DNA of 64,000 bases from Antarcticimicrobium sp. (GCF_029212575.1 NZ_JARGPK010000019.1:44676-108675), one strand, 5' to 3'. Shown: positions 26,585 through 35,286, counted from the first letter of the stretch. Numbers and translations are program-made. The notes: generated by a model not told the origin, from the letters alone.

Positions 26585-27224
26585 GGCCCGCATGATCGCC
26601 CGCGCTGCGCGGGAAATCGCGCCTGGGATGGTGGTGAACCTCGGGATCGGCCTGCCGACCAAGGTGGTCGATCACCTCGCCGCGGGTTTTCCCGTCTGCC
26701 TGCATACCGAGAACGGCATGACCGGGATCGGCCCCAGCCTGCCGCCCGACCGGGCCGACCGCAACCTGATCGACGCCGGCGGCGCCTATGTCTCGCCGGT
26801 GCCGGGCAGCGCCTATTTCGACAGCGCGGCGTCTTTCGCGCTGGTGCGCTCCGGGCGGCTGGACCTGACCATGCTGGGCGCCTTCGAGGTCTCGCAGAAC
26901 GGCGATCTGGCCAACTGGAAGATCCCCGGCAAATTCTCGCCCGGCGCGGGTGGTGCCATCGAACTGGCGCAAAAGGCGCGGCGCGTGGTCGTCCTGACCA
27001 CCCATACCGACCGCGCCGGTCAGCCCAAGCTCTTGCAGCGTTGCACCCTGCCGCTGACCGCGCGGGGCTGCGTCGCCCGCATCTTTACCGACATGGCGGT
27101 AATCGACGTGACGCCCCAAGGTTTTGCCCTGCGCGAGATCGCCGAGGGGCTGGAGCCGGAACAGGTGATCGCCGCCACCGGCGCGCCCCTGTGCCTGCCC
27201 GAGGGTGATCTGCCCCGTTTCTGA
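26565..27224 (+). CDS. 3-oxoacid CoA-transferase, subunit B
   Basis: The 219-residue subunit carries the catalytic glutamate at residue 49 in HTENGMTGIGP, which forms the covalent CoA thioester in this family. GAGGAG precedes the ATG at 26565, inside the end of subunit A. The presence of a beta-oxoacid-type CoA-transferase in this operon suggests that the catabolic route ends in an acetoacetate-like acid. Alternative acceptors such as 3-oxoadipate cannot be excluded. Confidence 0.88.
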   Translation: MALSDAKARMIARAAREIAPGMVVNLGIGLPTKVVDHLAAGFPVCLHTENGMTGIGPSLPPDRADRNLIDAGGAYVSPVPGSAYFDSAASFALVRSGRLDLTMLGAFEVSQNGDLANWKIPGKFSPGAGGAIELAQKARRVVVLTTHTDRAGQPKLLQRCTLPLTARGCVARIFTDMAVIDVTPQGFALREIAEGLEPEQVIAATGAPLCLPEGDLPRF

Positions 27225-27234
27225 AGGAACCTCC

Positions 27235-28530
27235 ATGGACACCGACATGCAAACCCGCCTCCTTGCCGCCGTCGACGATCGCTTCGACGACCAGATCGCC
27301 TTCCTGTCGGAGTTGACCGCGCACCCCTCGACCCGGGGCAACGAGCAAAGCGCGCAGGATTTCATGGCCGTCGAACTGGCGGAGCGCGGGATGGACGTGG
27401 ACCGCTGGCAGATCGACGTCGCCGTGATCCGCGACATGCCCGGATTCTCCCCGGTGATCGGCGATTACGAGGACGCGGTGAACGTGGTGGGCACGCACTG
27501 GTCTGCCAGCCGCAACGGTCGCTCGCTGATCCTGAACGGGCATATCGACGTGGTGCCCGAGGGCCCGCTGGAGATGTGGGACAGCCCCCCCTTTGCCCCG
27601 CGCGTCGAGCAGGGCTGGATGTACGGGCGCGGCGCCGGTGACATGAAGGCGGGGCTGGCCTCGAACCTGTTCGCGCTGGACGCGTTGCGGACCTGCGGAT
27701 TTGCGCCCGCCGCCGATGTCTTTTTCCAGTCGGTGGTCGAGGAGGAATGCACCGGCAATGGCGCGCTGGCCTGCATGCAACGCGGCTATCGCGCCGAGGC
27801 GGCGCTGATCCCCGAACCCTTTGCCGAGCAACTGGTCACCGCGCAGCTTGGCGTGATCTGGTTCCAGGTGCATCTGAAGGGGTTGCCGACCCATGTGGCC
27901 TATGCGGGCAGCGGATCGAACGCCATCGAGGCAGCGATCCCGCTGATCGCGGCGCTGCACGAGATGGAAGCGCGCTGGAACGCGCCCGCCTGCCGCCATG
28001 CAGATTACACCCATCACGACCACGCGCTGAACCTGAACATCGGCAAGATCGAGGGCGGCGACTGGGCCAGTTCGGTGCCCGCCTGGTGCGTATTCGACGT
28101 GCGCATGGGGGTCTTTCCCGGCCAGGACATCGCGGCCGCCAAGGCGGAGATCGAGGATGTCCTGCGCCAGGCCGCCCGCGACAACGCCTTTCTGCGCAAC
28201 AACACGCCCGAGATCGTCTATCACGGCTTTCACGCCGAGGGATACGCTCTGTCGCAGGACAAGAGCGCGGCAGCCAAGGGCGCCATCGGCGCGCTGGAGG
28301 GGGCGCATCGCCGGGTCAGCGGCACCGATCTGGACAAGGCGGCGATCACCGCCACCACCGACGCGCGGTTCTTCGGCCTCTATGCCGACACCCCGGCGCT
28401 GGTCTACGGGCCGAGGGCCGAGGCGATCCACGGCTTCAACGAGCGCGTGGACCTGGACAGCATGCGCCGCGTGACCCAGGCCACGGCCCTGTTCATCGCC
28501 GACTGGTGCGGGCTGGAACCGGCGGGCTGA
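27235..28530 (+). CDS. M20-family deacylase (ArgE/DapE-like)
   Basis: The ATG at 27235 with AAGGA at 27223-27227 gives 431 residues; an upstream GTG is less likely. Metal ligands are seen in NGHIDVVPEG, GRGAGDMKAG, VVEEECTGNGALACM and near the C-terminus EAIHGFNERV. The family hydrolyses N-acyl amino acids or amides in the cytoplasm. It is the last gene of the ABC-importer operon, 10 bp after the CoA-transferase, and could release an amino acid from an N-acylated import substrate before the aminotransferase acts. It is convergent with glpD with only 4 bp between the stops. Confidence 0.85.
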   Translation: MDTDMQTRLLAAVDDRFDDQIAFLSELTAHPSTRGNEQSAQDFMAVELAERGMDVDRWQIDVAVIRDMPGFSPVIGDYEDAVNVVGTHWSASRNGRSLILNGHIDVVPEGPLEMWDSPPFAPRVEQGWMYGRGAGDMKAGLASNLFALDALRTCGFAPAADVFFQSVVEEECTGNGALACMQRGYRAEAALIPEPFAEQLVTAQLGVIWFQVHLKGLPTHVAYAGSGSNAIEAAIPLIAALHEMEARWNAPACRHADYTHHDHALNLNIGKIEGGDWASSVPAWCVFDVRMGVFPGQDIAAAKAEIEDVLRQAARDNAFLRNNTPEIVYHGFHAEGYALSQDKSAAAKGAIGALEGAHRRVSGTDLDKAAITATTDARFFGLYADTPALVYGPRAEAIHGFNERVDLDSMRRVTQATALFIADWCGLEPAG

Positions 28531-28534
28531 GGGG

Positions 28535-30136
28535 TTACGCCCTCTCCCGCATCCAGGCGTCCAGCGCCGCGATCTGCTCCGCCGTCATCCGCAGCCCCAG
28601 CTTGGAGCGGCGCCAGACCACGTCCTCGGCCCGGCGGGCATATTCGCACCGCATCAGCCAGGTCACCTCGCGTTCGGTCAGGCTCGCACCGAAATCCTGC
28701 CCGAGGTCGGAGGCCGCGCGCGCATCGCCCAGCATCTGCGCCGCCTCGGTGCCATAGGCCCGGACCAGCCGCCGCGCCCAGCGGGCATCGAGGAACGGGT
28801 AAGCCCCGCGAAGTTCCCCGATCAGCCGGTCCACGTCGCCAACCGGAAAATCGCCGCCCGGCAGCGGCACGCCGGCGGTCCAGTCGCCCCGGTCATTGCC
28901 CAGCACCGGCGCGATCTTTGCCAGCGCCGCCTCGGCCAGCCTGCGATAGGTGGTGATCTTGCCGCCGAACACGTTCAGCATCGGCGCCCCCGCGCGCTCG
29001 TCCAGTTTCAGCACGTAATCCCGCGTCGCCGCCGTGGCCGAGCTTGAGCCGTCGTCATAAAGCGGCCGCACCCCGGAATAGGTCCAGACGATATCCTCGC
29101 GTGTGACCGGCGTCTTGAAATACTCCGACGCGAAGGCCAGCAGATAGTCGCGCTCGGCCTCGGTGCAGACAGGGGCCGTGTCGGGACCCGGATGATCGGC
29201 GTCGGTGGTGCCGATCAGGGTGAAATTGGTCTCGTATGGAATGGCGAAGATGATCCGCCCGTCCGTGCCCTGGAAGAAATAGCATTTGTCGTGGTCGTAA
29301 AGCCGCCGGGTCACGATATGGCTGCCGCGCACCAGGCGCACCCCGGCCTGCTGGGTCAGGTGCACGGTGTCGCAGATCACATCCCCCACCCAGGGTCCAG
29401 CCGCGTTGACCAGCATCCGGGCGCGGATGGTGCGGGTCTCGCCGTTTTCCGCCTCCGTGACCGTCACCGACCACAGCCCGTCCTCCGCCTGTGCCGCCGT
29501 CACCTTGCTGCGGGTCAGGATCGTCGCGCCGCGCGCCTGCGCGTCGCGGGCGTTCAGCACCACAAGCCGGGAATCCTCGACCCAGCAATCGGAATATTCG
29601 AAGGCTTTCAAGAACTTGTCCCTGAGCGGCGCGCCGGCCGGATCGCGGCGCAGATCCACCGTGCGGGTGCCGGGCAGGATGCCCCGCCCGCCAAGGTGAT
29701 CGTAAAGGAACAACCCAAAACGGATCAGCCAGGCCGGCCGCCGCCCCCGCATCCAGGGCATGAAAAGCGTCAGCAGTTTGGAGGTCGGCGTGCCGCCCTC
29801 GAACCGCATATCGCGGTGATAGGGCAGCACGAAGCGCATCGGCCAGCTGATATGCGGCATGGAGCGCAGCAGAACCTCGCGCTCGCGCAGGGCCTCGCGC
29901 ACCAGCCGCACCTCGAAGAATTCGAGATAGCGCAGCCCGCCGTGGAACAGCTTGGTCGAGGCCGAGGAGGTCGCCTGCGCAAGGTCCCCCTTTTCGGCCA
30001 GCACCACCCCGAGCCCGCGACCGGCGGCGTCCCGTGCGATGCCGCAGCCGTTGATCCCGCCGCCGATCACGAAAAGATCGGCGATCTCATTGTCCTGGAA
30101 TCCAGTGTCCTGGGGTGCTGTCATACCCGTGCTCAT
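28535..30136 (-). CDS. glpD: Aerobic glycerol-3-phosphate dehydrogenase
   Basis: The 533-residue flavoprotein has the FAD motif VIGGGINGCGIARDAAGRG near the N-terminus, SSASTKLFHGGLRYLE, NAAGPWVGDV, DGRIIFAIPYE and FGGKITTYRRLAE, the hallmarks of GlpD. It oxidises glycerol 3-phosphate to dihydroxyacetone phosphate at the inner membrane and passes electrons to ubiquinone. The ATG at 30136 has GGAGG about 12 bases upstream; an alternative at 30124 is close. A direct repeat of AAAACG about 105 bp upstream may be a GlpR-type operator. No glpK or glpF lies next to it. Confidence 0.92.
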   Translation of the reverse strand: MSTGMTAPQDTGFQDNEIADLFVIGGGINGCGIARDAAGRGLGVVLAEKGDLAQATSSASTKLFHGGLRYLEFFEVRLVREALREREVLLRSMPHISWPMRFVLPYHRDMRFEGGTPTSKLLTLFMPWMRGRRPAWLIRFGLFLYDHLGGRGILPGTRTVDLRRDPAGAPLRDKFLKAFEYSDCWVEDSRLVVLNARDAQARGATILTRSKVTAAQAEDGLWSVTVTEAENGETRTIRARMLVNAAGPWVGDVICDTVHLTQQAGVRLVRGSHIVTRRLYDHDKCYFFQGTDGRIIFAIPYETNFTLIGTTDADHPGPDTAPVCTEAERDYLLAFASEYFKTPVTREDIVWTYSGVRPLYDDGSSSATAATRDYVLKLDERAGAPMLNVFGGKITTYRRLAEAALAKIAPVLGNDRGDWTAGVPLPGGDFPVGDVDRLIGELRGAYPFLDARWARRLVRAYGTEAAQMLGDARAASDLGQDFGASLTEREVTWLMRCEYARRAEDVVWRRSKLGLRMTAEQIAALDAWMRERA

Positions 30137-30239
30137 CCGGTTGCGTCGCCTCCGCATCTGCCGCCGGGTGTATGGGACTTGAGCGGCGAGTCAACGGGTT
30201 TGCCCAACATCCCGGGCCAAGGCGAACATCAGGTTATGA

Positions 30240-30266
30240 GAAAAACGTTAAAACGGAAAAAAGGAC
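30240..30266 (-). promoter_or_regulatory. Possible GlpR-type operator region upstream of glpD
   Basis: Two AAAACG direct repeats (30242-30247 and 30250-30255) two bases apart are followed by an A-rich run, in an otherwise GC-rich gap. DeoR-family GlpR proteins of alphaproteobacteria favour TTTCGTTTTCG-like direct repeats, so this is a plausible site, but the evidence is only the repeat and the position upstream of glpD. Confidence 0.25.
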
Positions 30267-30336
30267 GTTATATCGAATGCATGGGCGAAGCCCAGCCGTC
30301 TTCCGCCTCATCCGCCAATTCGACCGGAATGCGAGG

Positions 30337-30358
30337 CGGCGGGAGTACGCCCCCGCCG
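30337..30358 (-). terminator. Hairpin downstream of the carboxypeptidase gene
   Basis: CGGCGGG (30337-30343) and CCCGCCG (30352-30358) form a 7-bp stem with an 8-base loop, starting seven bases past the minus-strand stop of the M32 gene. No T-run follows on that strand, so it is a weak or Rho-assisted terminator at best. Confidence 0.3.
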
Positions 30359-30364
30359 TCCCGG

Positions 30365-31840
30365 TCACAACCGGTAAAGCTCCGTGAACTTGGCCTCCAG
30401 ATAGGCGATCAGCGGCTCTGCTCCCGGCGCCATGCCGCTGGCGCGTTCGATCACCTCGGCGGGGCGGTACAGCCCGCCATGGCGCTGCACGGTGTCGCGC
30501 AACCACGCGGTCGCGCCGCCGGTCTCGCCCCGCGCCAATTGGTCATCGAGGTCCGGCACCGCCGCCCGCAACGCCCGGTGCAGGCAGCCGGCATAGACAT
30601 TGCCCAGCGAATAGGTCGGGAAATAGCCGAACAGCCCGACCGACCAGTGCACGTCCTGCAGGCACCCGTCCGAGGGCTTGTCGACCGCATAGCCGAAATC
30701 GGCCGCGAACCGATCGTTCCAGGCCGCCTCCAGATCCGCCACTTGCAGATCGCCGCTCATCAGTGCCCGCTCAAGGTCAAAGCGCAGCATGATATGCAGG
30801 TTGTACTGCACCTCATCGGCCTCGGTGCGGATATAGCCGTCGTGCACCCGGTTCACGCAGCGATAGAACGCCTCGGCATCGGTGATGCCGAAATCGCCGA
30901 AGGCCTCGCGCATCTGGCCGTAAAGCCAGCCGGTAAAGGCGCGCGAGCGGCCCAACTGGTTTTCATAGATCCGGCTCTGGCTTTCGTGCACGCCCATCGA
31001 TACACCGCCGCCCAGCGGCGTCAGCAGATAGGCGTCGTCGATGTTCTGCTCGTAACAGCCGTGCCCGACCTCGTGAATGGTGGAGTAGAAACAGTTGAAC
31101 GGGTCCAGCTCGTTGGTGCGCGTGGTGATCCGCACGTCATGCCCCGAGCCGGAGCTGAACGGGTGCACCGCCTTGTCGATCCGGCCCCGCGCCATGTCAT
31201 AACCGAAGGTGACCGCCAGCTTGCGCGCCAGATCCATCTGCGCCCCGGCCGGGAAATGCCCGCTCAGCGGTGTCGGCGCCTCGGCCGCCAGCACCGCCGC
31301 GCGCAGTGCCACCAGACGCGGCCGCATGCTGTCGAACATCGCGGCCAGATCGGCGGCTGTCATCTCGGGCTCGTAATCGTCGACCATGGCGTCATAGACA
31401 TCGCCCTGACCCGCCAGCGCCTGCCCCTCCTCGCGCTTGAGCGTGACGACCTCCTCCAGCACCGGCAGGAAGGCGGCGACATCCTCATCCGCCCGCGCCT
31501 GCGCCCATTGGCCCTGTGCCTTGCTGGTGACCTTGGCGATCCGGGCGGCCAGATCGGCGGGCACCTTCATGGTGCGGGCATAGCTCTTGCGAATATGGCG
31601 CATCTGCGCCTGCCCCACCGGGTCGAGCGCACCGTCATCGATCCGGTCCAGCCAGTCACCCACGCGCGGGTCGATGCGGCGGGCGTGCAGCACGCCCTCC
31701 ATCGCCGCCATCTCGTCGCTGCGCTGATCGGCGGCGCCGCGTGGCATCGTGGTTTCCTGATCCCAGCCCAGCCGCCCGGCGACCTGCGCCAGCGCCTCGG
31801 TGTCGCGTTGGAACCGCATCAGATTCTCATAGGCACGCAT
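30365..31840 (-). CDS. Carboxypeptidase Taq (M32 metallopeptidase)
   Basis: The 491-residue zinc carboxypeptidase has HEVGH at 256-260, followed by the M32-specific HESQSR near 286 and a downstream glutamate. It also has the conserved GWDQETTMP at about 25-33, and HDVRITTR near 234. Family size is about 500 residues, so this is full length. It removes C-terminal amino acids in the cytoplasm. GGAAGG lies upstream of the ATG. The ctaA stop is only three bases upstream of its start, so the two genes are co-transcribed even though their functions are unrelated. Confidence 0.93.
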   Translation of the reverse strand: MRAYENLMRFQRDTEALAQVAGRLGWDQETTMPRGAADQRSDEMAAMEGVLHARRIDPRVGDWLDRIDDGALDPVGQAQMRHIRKSYARTMKVPADLAARIAKVTSKAQGQWAQARADEDVAAFLPVLEEVVTLKREEGQALAGQGDVYDAMVDDYEPEMTAADLAAMFDSMRPRLVALRAAVLAAEAPTPLSGHFPAGAQMDLARKLAVTFGYDMARGRIDKAVHPFSSGSGHDVRITTRTNELDPFNCFYSTIHEVGHGCYEQNIDDAYLLTPLGGGVSMGVHESQSRIYENQLGRSRAFTGWLYGQMREAFGDFGITDAEAFYRCVNRVHDGYIRTEADEVQYNLHIMLRFDLERALMSGDLQVADLEAAWNDRFAADFGYAVDKPSDGCLQDVHWSVGLFGYFPTYSLGNVYAGCLHRALRAAVPDLDDQLARGETGGATAWLRDTVQRHGGLYRPAEVIERASGMAPGAEPLIAYLEAKFTELYRL

Positions 31841-31843
31841 GGC

Positions 31844-32995
31844 TTATCCTTCCCGGATGGATGTGGCGACCGGATAGCGCGACAGGAACCGCGCCCGCAG
31901 GATCAGCACCCAGACCAGCACCGCGACCAGCTGGTGGGTGAGCGCGGCATGCACCGGCGCGGCATAGATCACCGTGACGATGCCCAGCCCCACCTGCACC
32001 AGCAGCGCCGCAAAGGCCGCGTTGAAGGCGAACCGCGTTCGGGCATGGGCCGAGCGGCGGCCACGCAGCCAGACCACCACGCCGAAGATCAGCAGCAGAT
32101 AGCCGCTGACCCGGTGGATGAACTGCACCAGCCCCGGGTTCTCGAAGAAATTACGCCACAGGGGTTCGATCATCAGCGGATCGGGCGGGATCACCTGCCC
32201 ACCCATCAGCGGCCAGTCGGTATAGGACCGCCCGGCGTCGATCCCGGCCACCAGCGCGCCCAGCAGGATCTGCAGAAAGGCGAAATGCATCCATCCGGTG
32301 GCAAGGCTGAACTGCTTGTCCTCGCGCCCGCGCCGCGCCTGCATCAGGTCGCGCTCCTCGCGGCCCAGCTGGAACACGAACCAGGCGATCACACCGAGGA
32401 TGACGAAGGCCAGCCCGAGGTGGGTGGCCAGCCGGTAGGAGGCGACCGAGGTCATCCCCTCGCCCTGCGTGACGCCCGAGGCGACCATCCACCAGCCGAT
32501 GGCGCCCTGCAGCCCGCCAAGCGCACCGGGGATCACCAGCTTGCCGGTCCAGCCCGGCGGAATCCGCCGCGCCACCAGGAACCCGAAAAAGCCGATCGCC
32601 CAGACCAGCCCGATCAGCCGGCCCAACTGCCTGTGACCCCATTCCCACCAGTAGATCGCCTTGAAGTCCGACAGCTCCATCCACCGGTTCTGGATCCGCC
32701 ATTGGTCGATCTGCTGGTACTTTTCGAACTCGGCCTGCCAGTCGGCCTCGCTCATCGGCGGCATCGCCCCGGTAACCGGGCGCCATTCGGTGATGCTGAG
32801 GCCGCTGTCGGTCAACCGGGTCAGCCCGCCCACCGCGATCATCGCCACCACCAGCACGAACAGCACCATCAGCCAGGCGCGGATGCCCCTGCGCGCGCCG
32901 CGCCGACCGCGGTCGATCGCCCCCGGCTGGGCGCTGCGGCCCGCCTGCGCCGTCTCGTCGCCGACCTCTTCGAAGATGGACCGTTTCGTCGCCAT
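31844..32995 (-). CDS. ctaA: Heme A synthase (type 2)
   Basis: The 383-residue membrane protein has about eight hydrophobic segments. Histidines that bind heme are seen in EWGHRQLGRLIG, YRLATHLGLAF, FIHRVSGYLLL and ALTHQLVAVL. RLTDSGLSITEWRP after the first membrane helix is a family hallmark. CtaA oxidises heme O to heme A for aa3-type cytochrome oxidases. GGGGCGAGG precedes the ATG at 32995, and the N-terminal 35 residues form a basic cytoplasmic extension. The gene precedes the M32 carboxypeptidase on the same transcript. It is divergent from the first SH3b gene over about 180 bp. Confidence 0.93.
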   Translation of the reverse strand: MATKRSIFEEVGDETAQAGRSAQPGAIDRGRRGARRGIRAWLMVLFVLVVAMIAVGGLTRLTDSGLSITEWRPVTGAMPPMSEADWQAEFEKYQQIDQWRIQNRWMELSDFKAIYWWEWGHRQLGRLIGLVWAIGFFGFLVARRIPPGWTGKLVIPGALGGLQGAIGWWMVASGVTQGEGMTSVASYRLATHLGLAFVILGVIAWFVFQLGREERDLMQARRGREDKQFSLATGWMHFAFLQILLGALVAGIDAGRSYTDWPLMGGQVIPPDPLMIEPLWRNFFENPGLVQFIHRVSGYLLLIFGVVVWLRGRRSAHARTRFAFNAAFAALLVQVGLGIVTVIYAAPVHAALTHQLVAVLVWVLILRARFLSRYPVATSIREG

Positions 32996-33176
32996 TGCCT
33001 CGCCCCACGCGTTCCGTCTGTTTGCACTCGCCCCCATGTAGACCGCACGGCGGGACAGGACAATCCATGGCCGCCGACCGGCCCTGACGAAAAAACCTAA
33101 AACCGCAAAACTTTGCGACGGAGACCGCCGGGCCCCGCGTTCAAGAAGATATGTTCGAAATTTGAAAGGACCTGAT

Positions 33177-33719
33177 ATGCTGCGCCCCCTTCTCGCCCCG
33201 ATGACCCTTGCGCTGGGATTGGCCTTTGGCCTGTCCTTCGGGCCTTCGGGCGCCGCACAGGCGGACACCCTGCGCTTTGTCAAACCGGGCGTGACCCTGA
33301 ACGCGCGCTCCGGCCCCGGCACCCAATATGGCGCCAAGACAAAGCTGGCGCCGGGCAGCAAGGTTACGGTGCTGAAACATCAGGGCGATTGGTCGCAGGT
33401 GCGCACGCCCGAGGGGCTGCTGCTGTGGGTGTTCGGCAGTTACCTGATCGACCAGGCCACGCAACCGACCGCCCCCGCCCCCCAGGGCGGCCCGAAAAAG
33501 GCGCCGCAAGCCGCGCCGCAGCACGCACCGCAACCAAAGGCCCAGCCACAGCCCCAAAAGCCGCCGCAACACCACACCACCCAACCGCAGCCGAAAAAGG
33601 CCGGCAGAGCTCAGCAGCCCCCCAAACAGGCGGCCAAGCAGGCCCCCGGCAAGGCGCAGAAACAGGATCAGCCGCAGCAGCGGAAAGACCCGAACCACAA
33701 GGAGATCCCCGGCAACTGA
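33177..33719 (+). CDS. Exported SH3b-domain protein 1 with Gln/Pro/Lys-rich tail
   Basis: The 180-residue protein has a signal peptide (to AAQAD, about residue 30), one bacterial SH3 domain (VTLNARSGPGTQYGAKTKL, WSQVRTPEGLLLWVFGSYL) and then some 80 residues rich in Gln, Pro, Lys and Ala. SH3b domains commonly bind peptidoglycan peptides. AAAGGA at 33165-33170 precedes the ATG at 33177. It is the first of three tandem paralogues and is followed by a terminator-like hairpin, so it may be transcribed on its own. Confidence 0.85.
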   Translation: MLRPLLAPMTLALGLAFGLSFGPSGAAQADTLRFVKPGVTLNARSGPGTQYGAKTKLAPGSKVTVLKHQGDWSQVRTPEGLLLWVFGSYLIDQATQPTAPAPQGGPKKAPQAAPQHAPQPKAQPQPQKPPQHHTTQPQPKKAGRAQQPPKQAAKQAPGKAQKQDQPQQRKDPNHKEIPGN

Positions 33720-33766
33720 TCCGGGGGAACTGACGATCTCTCCCGGTTCCGGTCGAGAGATCGCGG

Positions 33767-33804
33767 CGGAGTCCGGCCAATTCTGCCCCCCCGGCCGGGC
33801 TCCG
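33767..33804 (+). terminator. Terminator between SH3b genes 1 and 2
   Basis: A 12-bp stem with one G-U pair (arms at 33767-33778 and 33793-33804, 14-base loop) is followed by TTCTGTCTTT. A second perfect 8-bp inverted repeat (GATCTCTC and GAGAGATC, 33735-33762) lies just upstream. Together they suggest that the first SH3b transcript ends here. Confidence 0.5.
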
Positions 33805-33835
33805 TTCTGTCTTTACCACCTCAAGGAAGACCCAG

Positions 33836-34474
33836 ATGTATCGCAGCTTGTTTCGCCCCATGCTGATCGCCTCGGCACTGTCGCTTGTCGCCGTCACCGC
33901 GCAGGCCGATGATGTTCTCTATGTCCAACAGGGCACTTTTCTGAACGCGCGCAACGGTCCGGGCACGCAGTACGCGGCGGATCAGGTTCTTCAACCGGGA
34001 ACACAGGTTTCGGTGCTCCAGCGGCAGGGCGACTGGACGCAGGTCCGCACACCAGACGGGGCGCAGGCCTGGGTTTTTGGCACCTACCTCGGGGATCGGG
34101 CGCCGCAGTCCGGGTCGCAGTCCGGGTCGCAGTCGGGGCCGCAAGCCGAGGCTTCGGCAAACACCAAGGCGCAAGATCAAGGCCAATGGCAGGACCCGCG
34201 ACCGGAGCAGGGTCATTTCAACGATCAGGGTTCCGATCAGGCGCGCGATCAACCGCCCGGTCAGCGATCCGATCAACGCGCGGACGCACGCGGGCCGGGA
34301 AAATCGCGCCAGGGTCCGCAGGGCCAGTCAGGCCAACGCCCGCAGCGGAACCGGTCGCAACAGCACCAGTCCCCGGTGCAGGACCGGCCTCGGCAAGTGG
34401 TGTCGCAACAATGGGCGCAGCAGAGCACCCAGCCGCAGTGGACCGCGTCGCAAAGCCAGAGCATCGAACCTTGA
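33836..34474 (+). CDS. Exported SH3b-domain protein 2 with Gln/Arg/Ser-rich tail
   Basis: The 212-residue protein starts at an ATG with AAGGAAG upstream, has a signal peptide (to AQADD near residue 24) and an SH3b domain closely like that of its neighbour (TFLNARNGPGTQYAADQVL, WTQVRTPDGAQAWVFGTYL). The C-terminal 115 residues are low complexity; they begin with a Ser-Gly-Gln repeat and continue rich in Gln, Arg, Asp and Pro. The high arginine content differs from the lysine-rich tail of paralogue 1. It is probably periplasmic; function not known. Confidence 0.83.
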   Translation: MYRSLFRPMLIASALSLVAVTAQADDVLYVQQGTFLNARNGPGTQYAADQVLQPGTQVSVLQRQGDWTQVRTPDGAQAWVFGTYLGDRAPQSGSQSGSQSGPQAEASANTKAQDQGQWQDPRPEQGHFNDQGSDQARDQPPGQRSDQRADARGPGKSRQGPQGQSGQRPQRNRSQQHQSPVQDRPRQVVSQQWAQQSTQPQWTASQSQSIEP

Positions 34475-34584
34475 CCTGCGAACCTTGACCACCGGGGCCG
34501 GTGACGCCCAAACGGCGAAAATCGGCCATGCGACACCGATAGCCTTTGCGCAATGCCAGAGTCGGATTTAAAAATGAACGGGTA

Positions 34585-35274
34585 ATGCATACGCAAAAAC
34601 TGTCCTTCAAGATAAAAACCCTCTTCGCCGTTGTCATTCTGGTGGCCGGGCTGATGGTCACGACCGGTGCCGCACGCGCCGATGCCTATCTCTATGTCGG
34701 TGAGGGCATCCACCTGAACGCCCGGATCGGGCCGGGCACCCGCTATCGCATCCATGACGTGCTGGCGCCGGGCACCCGGGTGGTGATCGTGACGCGGATC
34801 GGCAATTGGGCAAATGTGCGCACACCCGATGGGCTGATGCTGTGGGTGTATTTTTCCTATCTGAGCACACGGCCACCGCATCGGATCATGCGGCCGGCGC
34901 CGCCAATCTTCATCCTGCCAACGCCGCCTCGGCCTCGGGTGGTCCCGCCGCCGCCCCCGCCGCGCCGGTATACGCCCCAACCGCGGGTTCAACCGCAACC
35001 ACGGGTCCAGCCGCAACCACGGGTCCAGCCGCAGCCACGTCGGCAGCCAAATGTGCAACGCCCGGCGAAACCGAAGGTGCAGCAGCCGGCGAAACCAAAG
35101 GTGCAACGTCCGGTGAAACCAAAAGTGCAGCCGAGGGTGCAGCGCCCCACCAAACCGAAGGTCACGAAACCGAAGGTTCAGCATCGGACGCAACCAAAGC
35201 AGCCGCCGACGCCGCGGCAGACCCAAAGAAACGACCCCAACGCGGTACGGCGCGACATCCACCGGGGGCGTTAA
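34585..35274 (+). CDS. Exported SH3b-domain protein 3 with repetitive Pro-Lys-Val-Gln tail
   Basis: The ATG at 34585 gives 229 residues; a TTG in frame upstream has no site. A four-codon open frame (34574-34585) ends one base inside the start, which may aid reinitiation. The signal-anchor-like N-terminus ends ARADAY. The SH3b domain follows (IHLNARIGPGTRYRIHDVL, WANVRTPDGLMLWVYFSYL). The tail has a proline run, three copies of a six-residue PRVQPQ unit and several KPKVQ units, and is strongly basic, so it may bind a polyanion such as a cell-wall polymer or nucleic acid. The frame runs to 35274. Confidence 0.8.
   Translation: MHTQKLSFKIKTLFAVVILVAGLMVTTGAARADAYLYVGEGIHLNARIGPGTRYRIHDVLAPGTRVVIVTRIGNWANVRTPDGLMLWVYFSYLSTRPPHRIMRPAPPIFILPTPPRPRVVPPPPPPRRYTPQPRVQPQPRVQPQPRVQPQPRRQPNVQRPAKPKVQQPAKPKVQRPVKPKVQPRVQRPTKPKVTKPKVQHRTQPKQPPTPRQTQRNDPNAVRRDIHRGR
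34981..35034 (+). repeat. Tandem 18-bp repeats inside SH3b gene 3
   Basis: Three adjacent 18-base units start at 34981, 34999 and 35017; the last two differ at one base. They encode the PRVQPQ unit. Degenerate 21-base units encoding P-A-K-P-K-V-Q follow to about 35130. Such repeats can change copy number between strains. Confidence 0.7.
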
Positions 35275-35286
35275 GCCACGGGCGGC

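Noticed and set aside
29192..33100. A 1,302-codon open frame on the plus strand opposite glpD, M32 peptidase and ctaA
   Set aside because: It runs antisense across three well-defined genes and has shadow-frame composition with no recognisable domain.
31844..33361. A longer ctaA reading frame starting at 33361
   Set aside because: The extension would overlap the SH3b gene and its signal peptide region; the ATG at 32995 has a good ribosome site and matches the family start.
34981..35180. Repeats that could suggest a CRISPR array
   Set aside because: Units are 18-21 bases with no unique spacers and stay in frame, encoding PRVQPQ and KPKVQ repeats of the SH3b protein.
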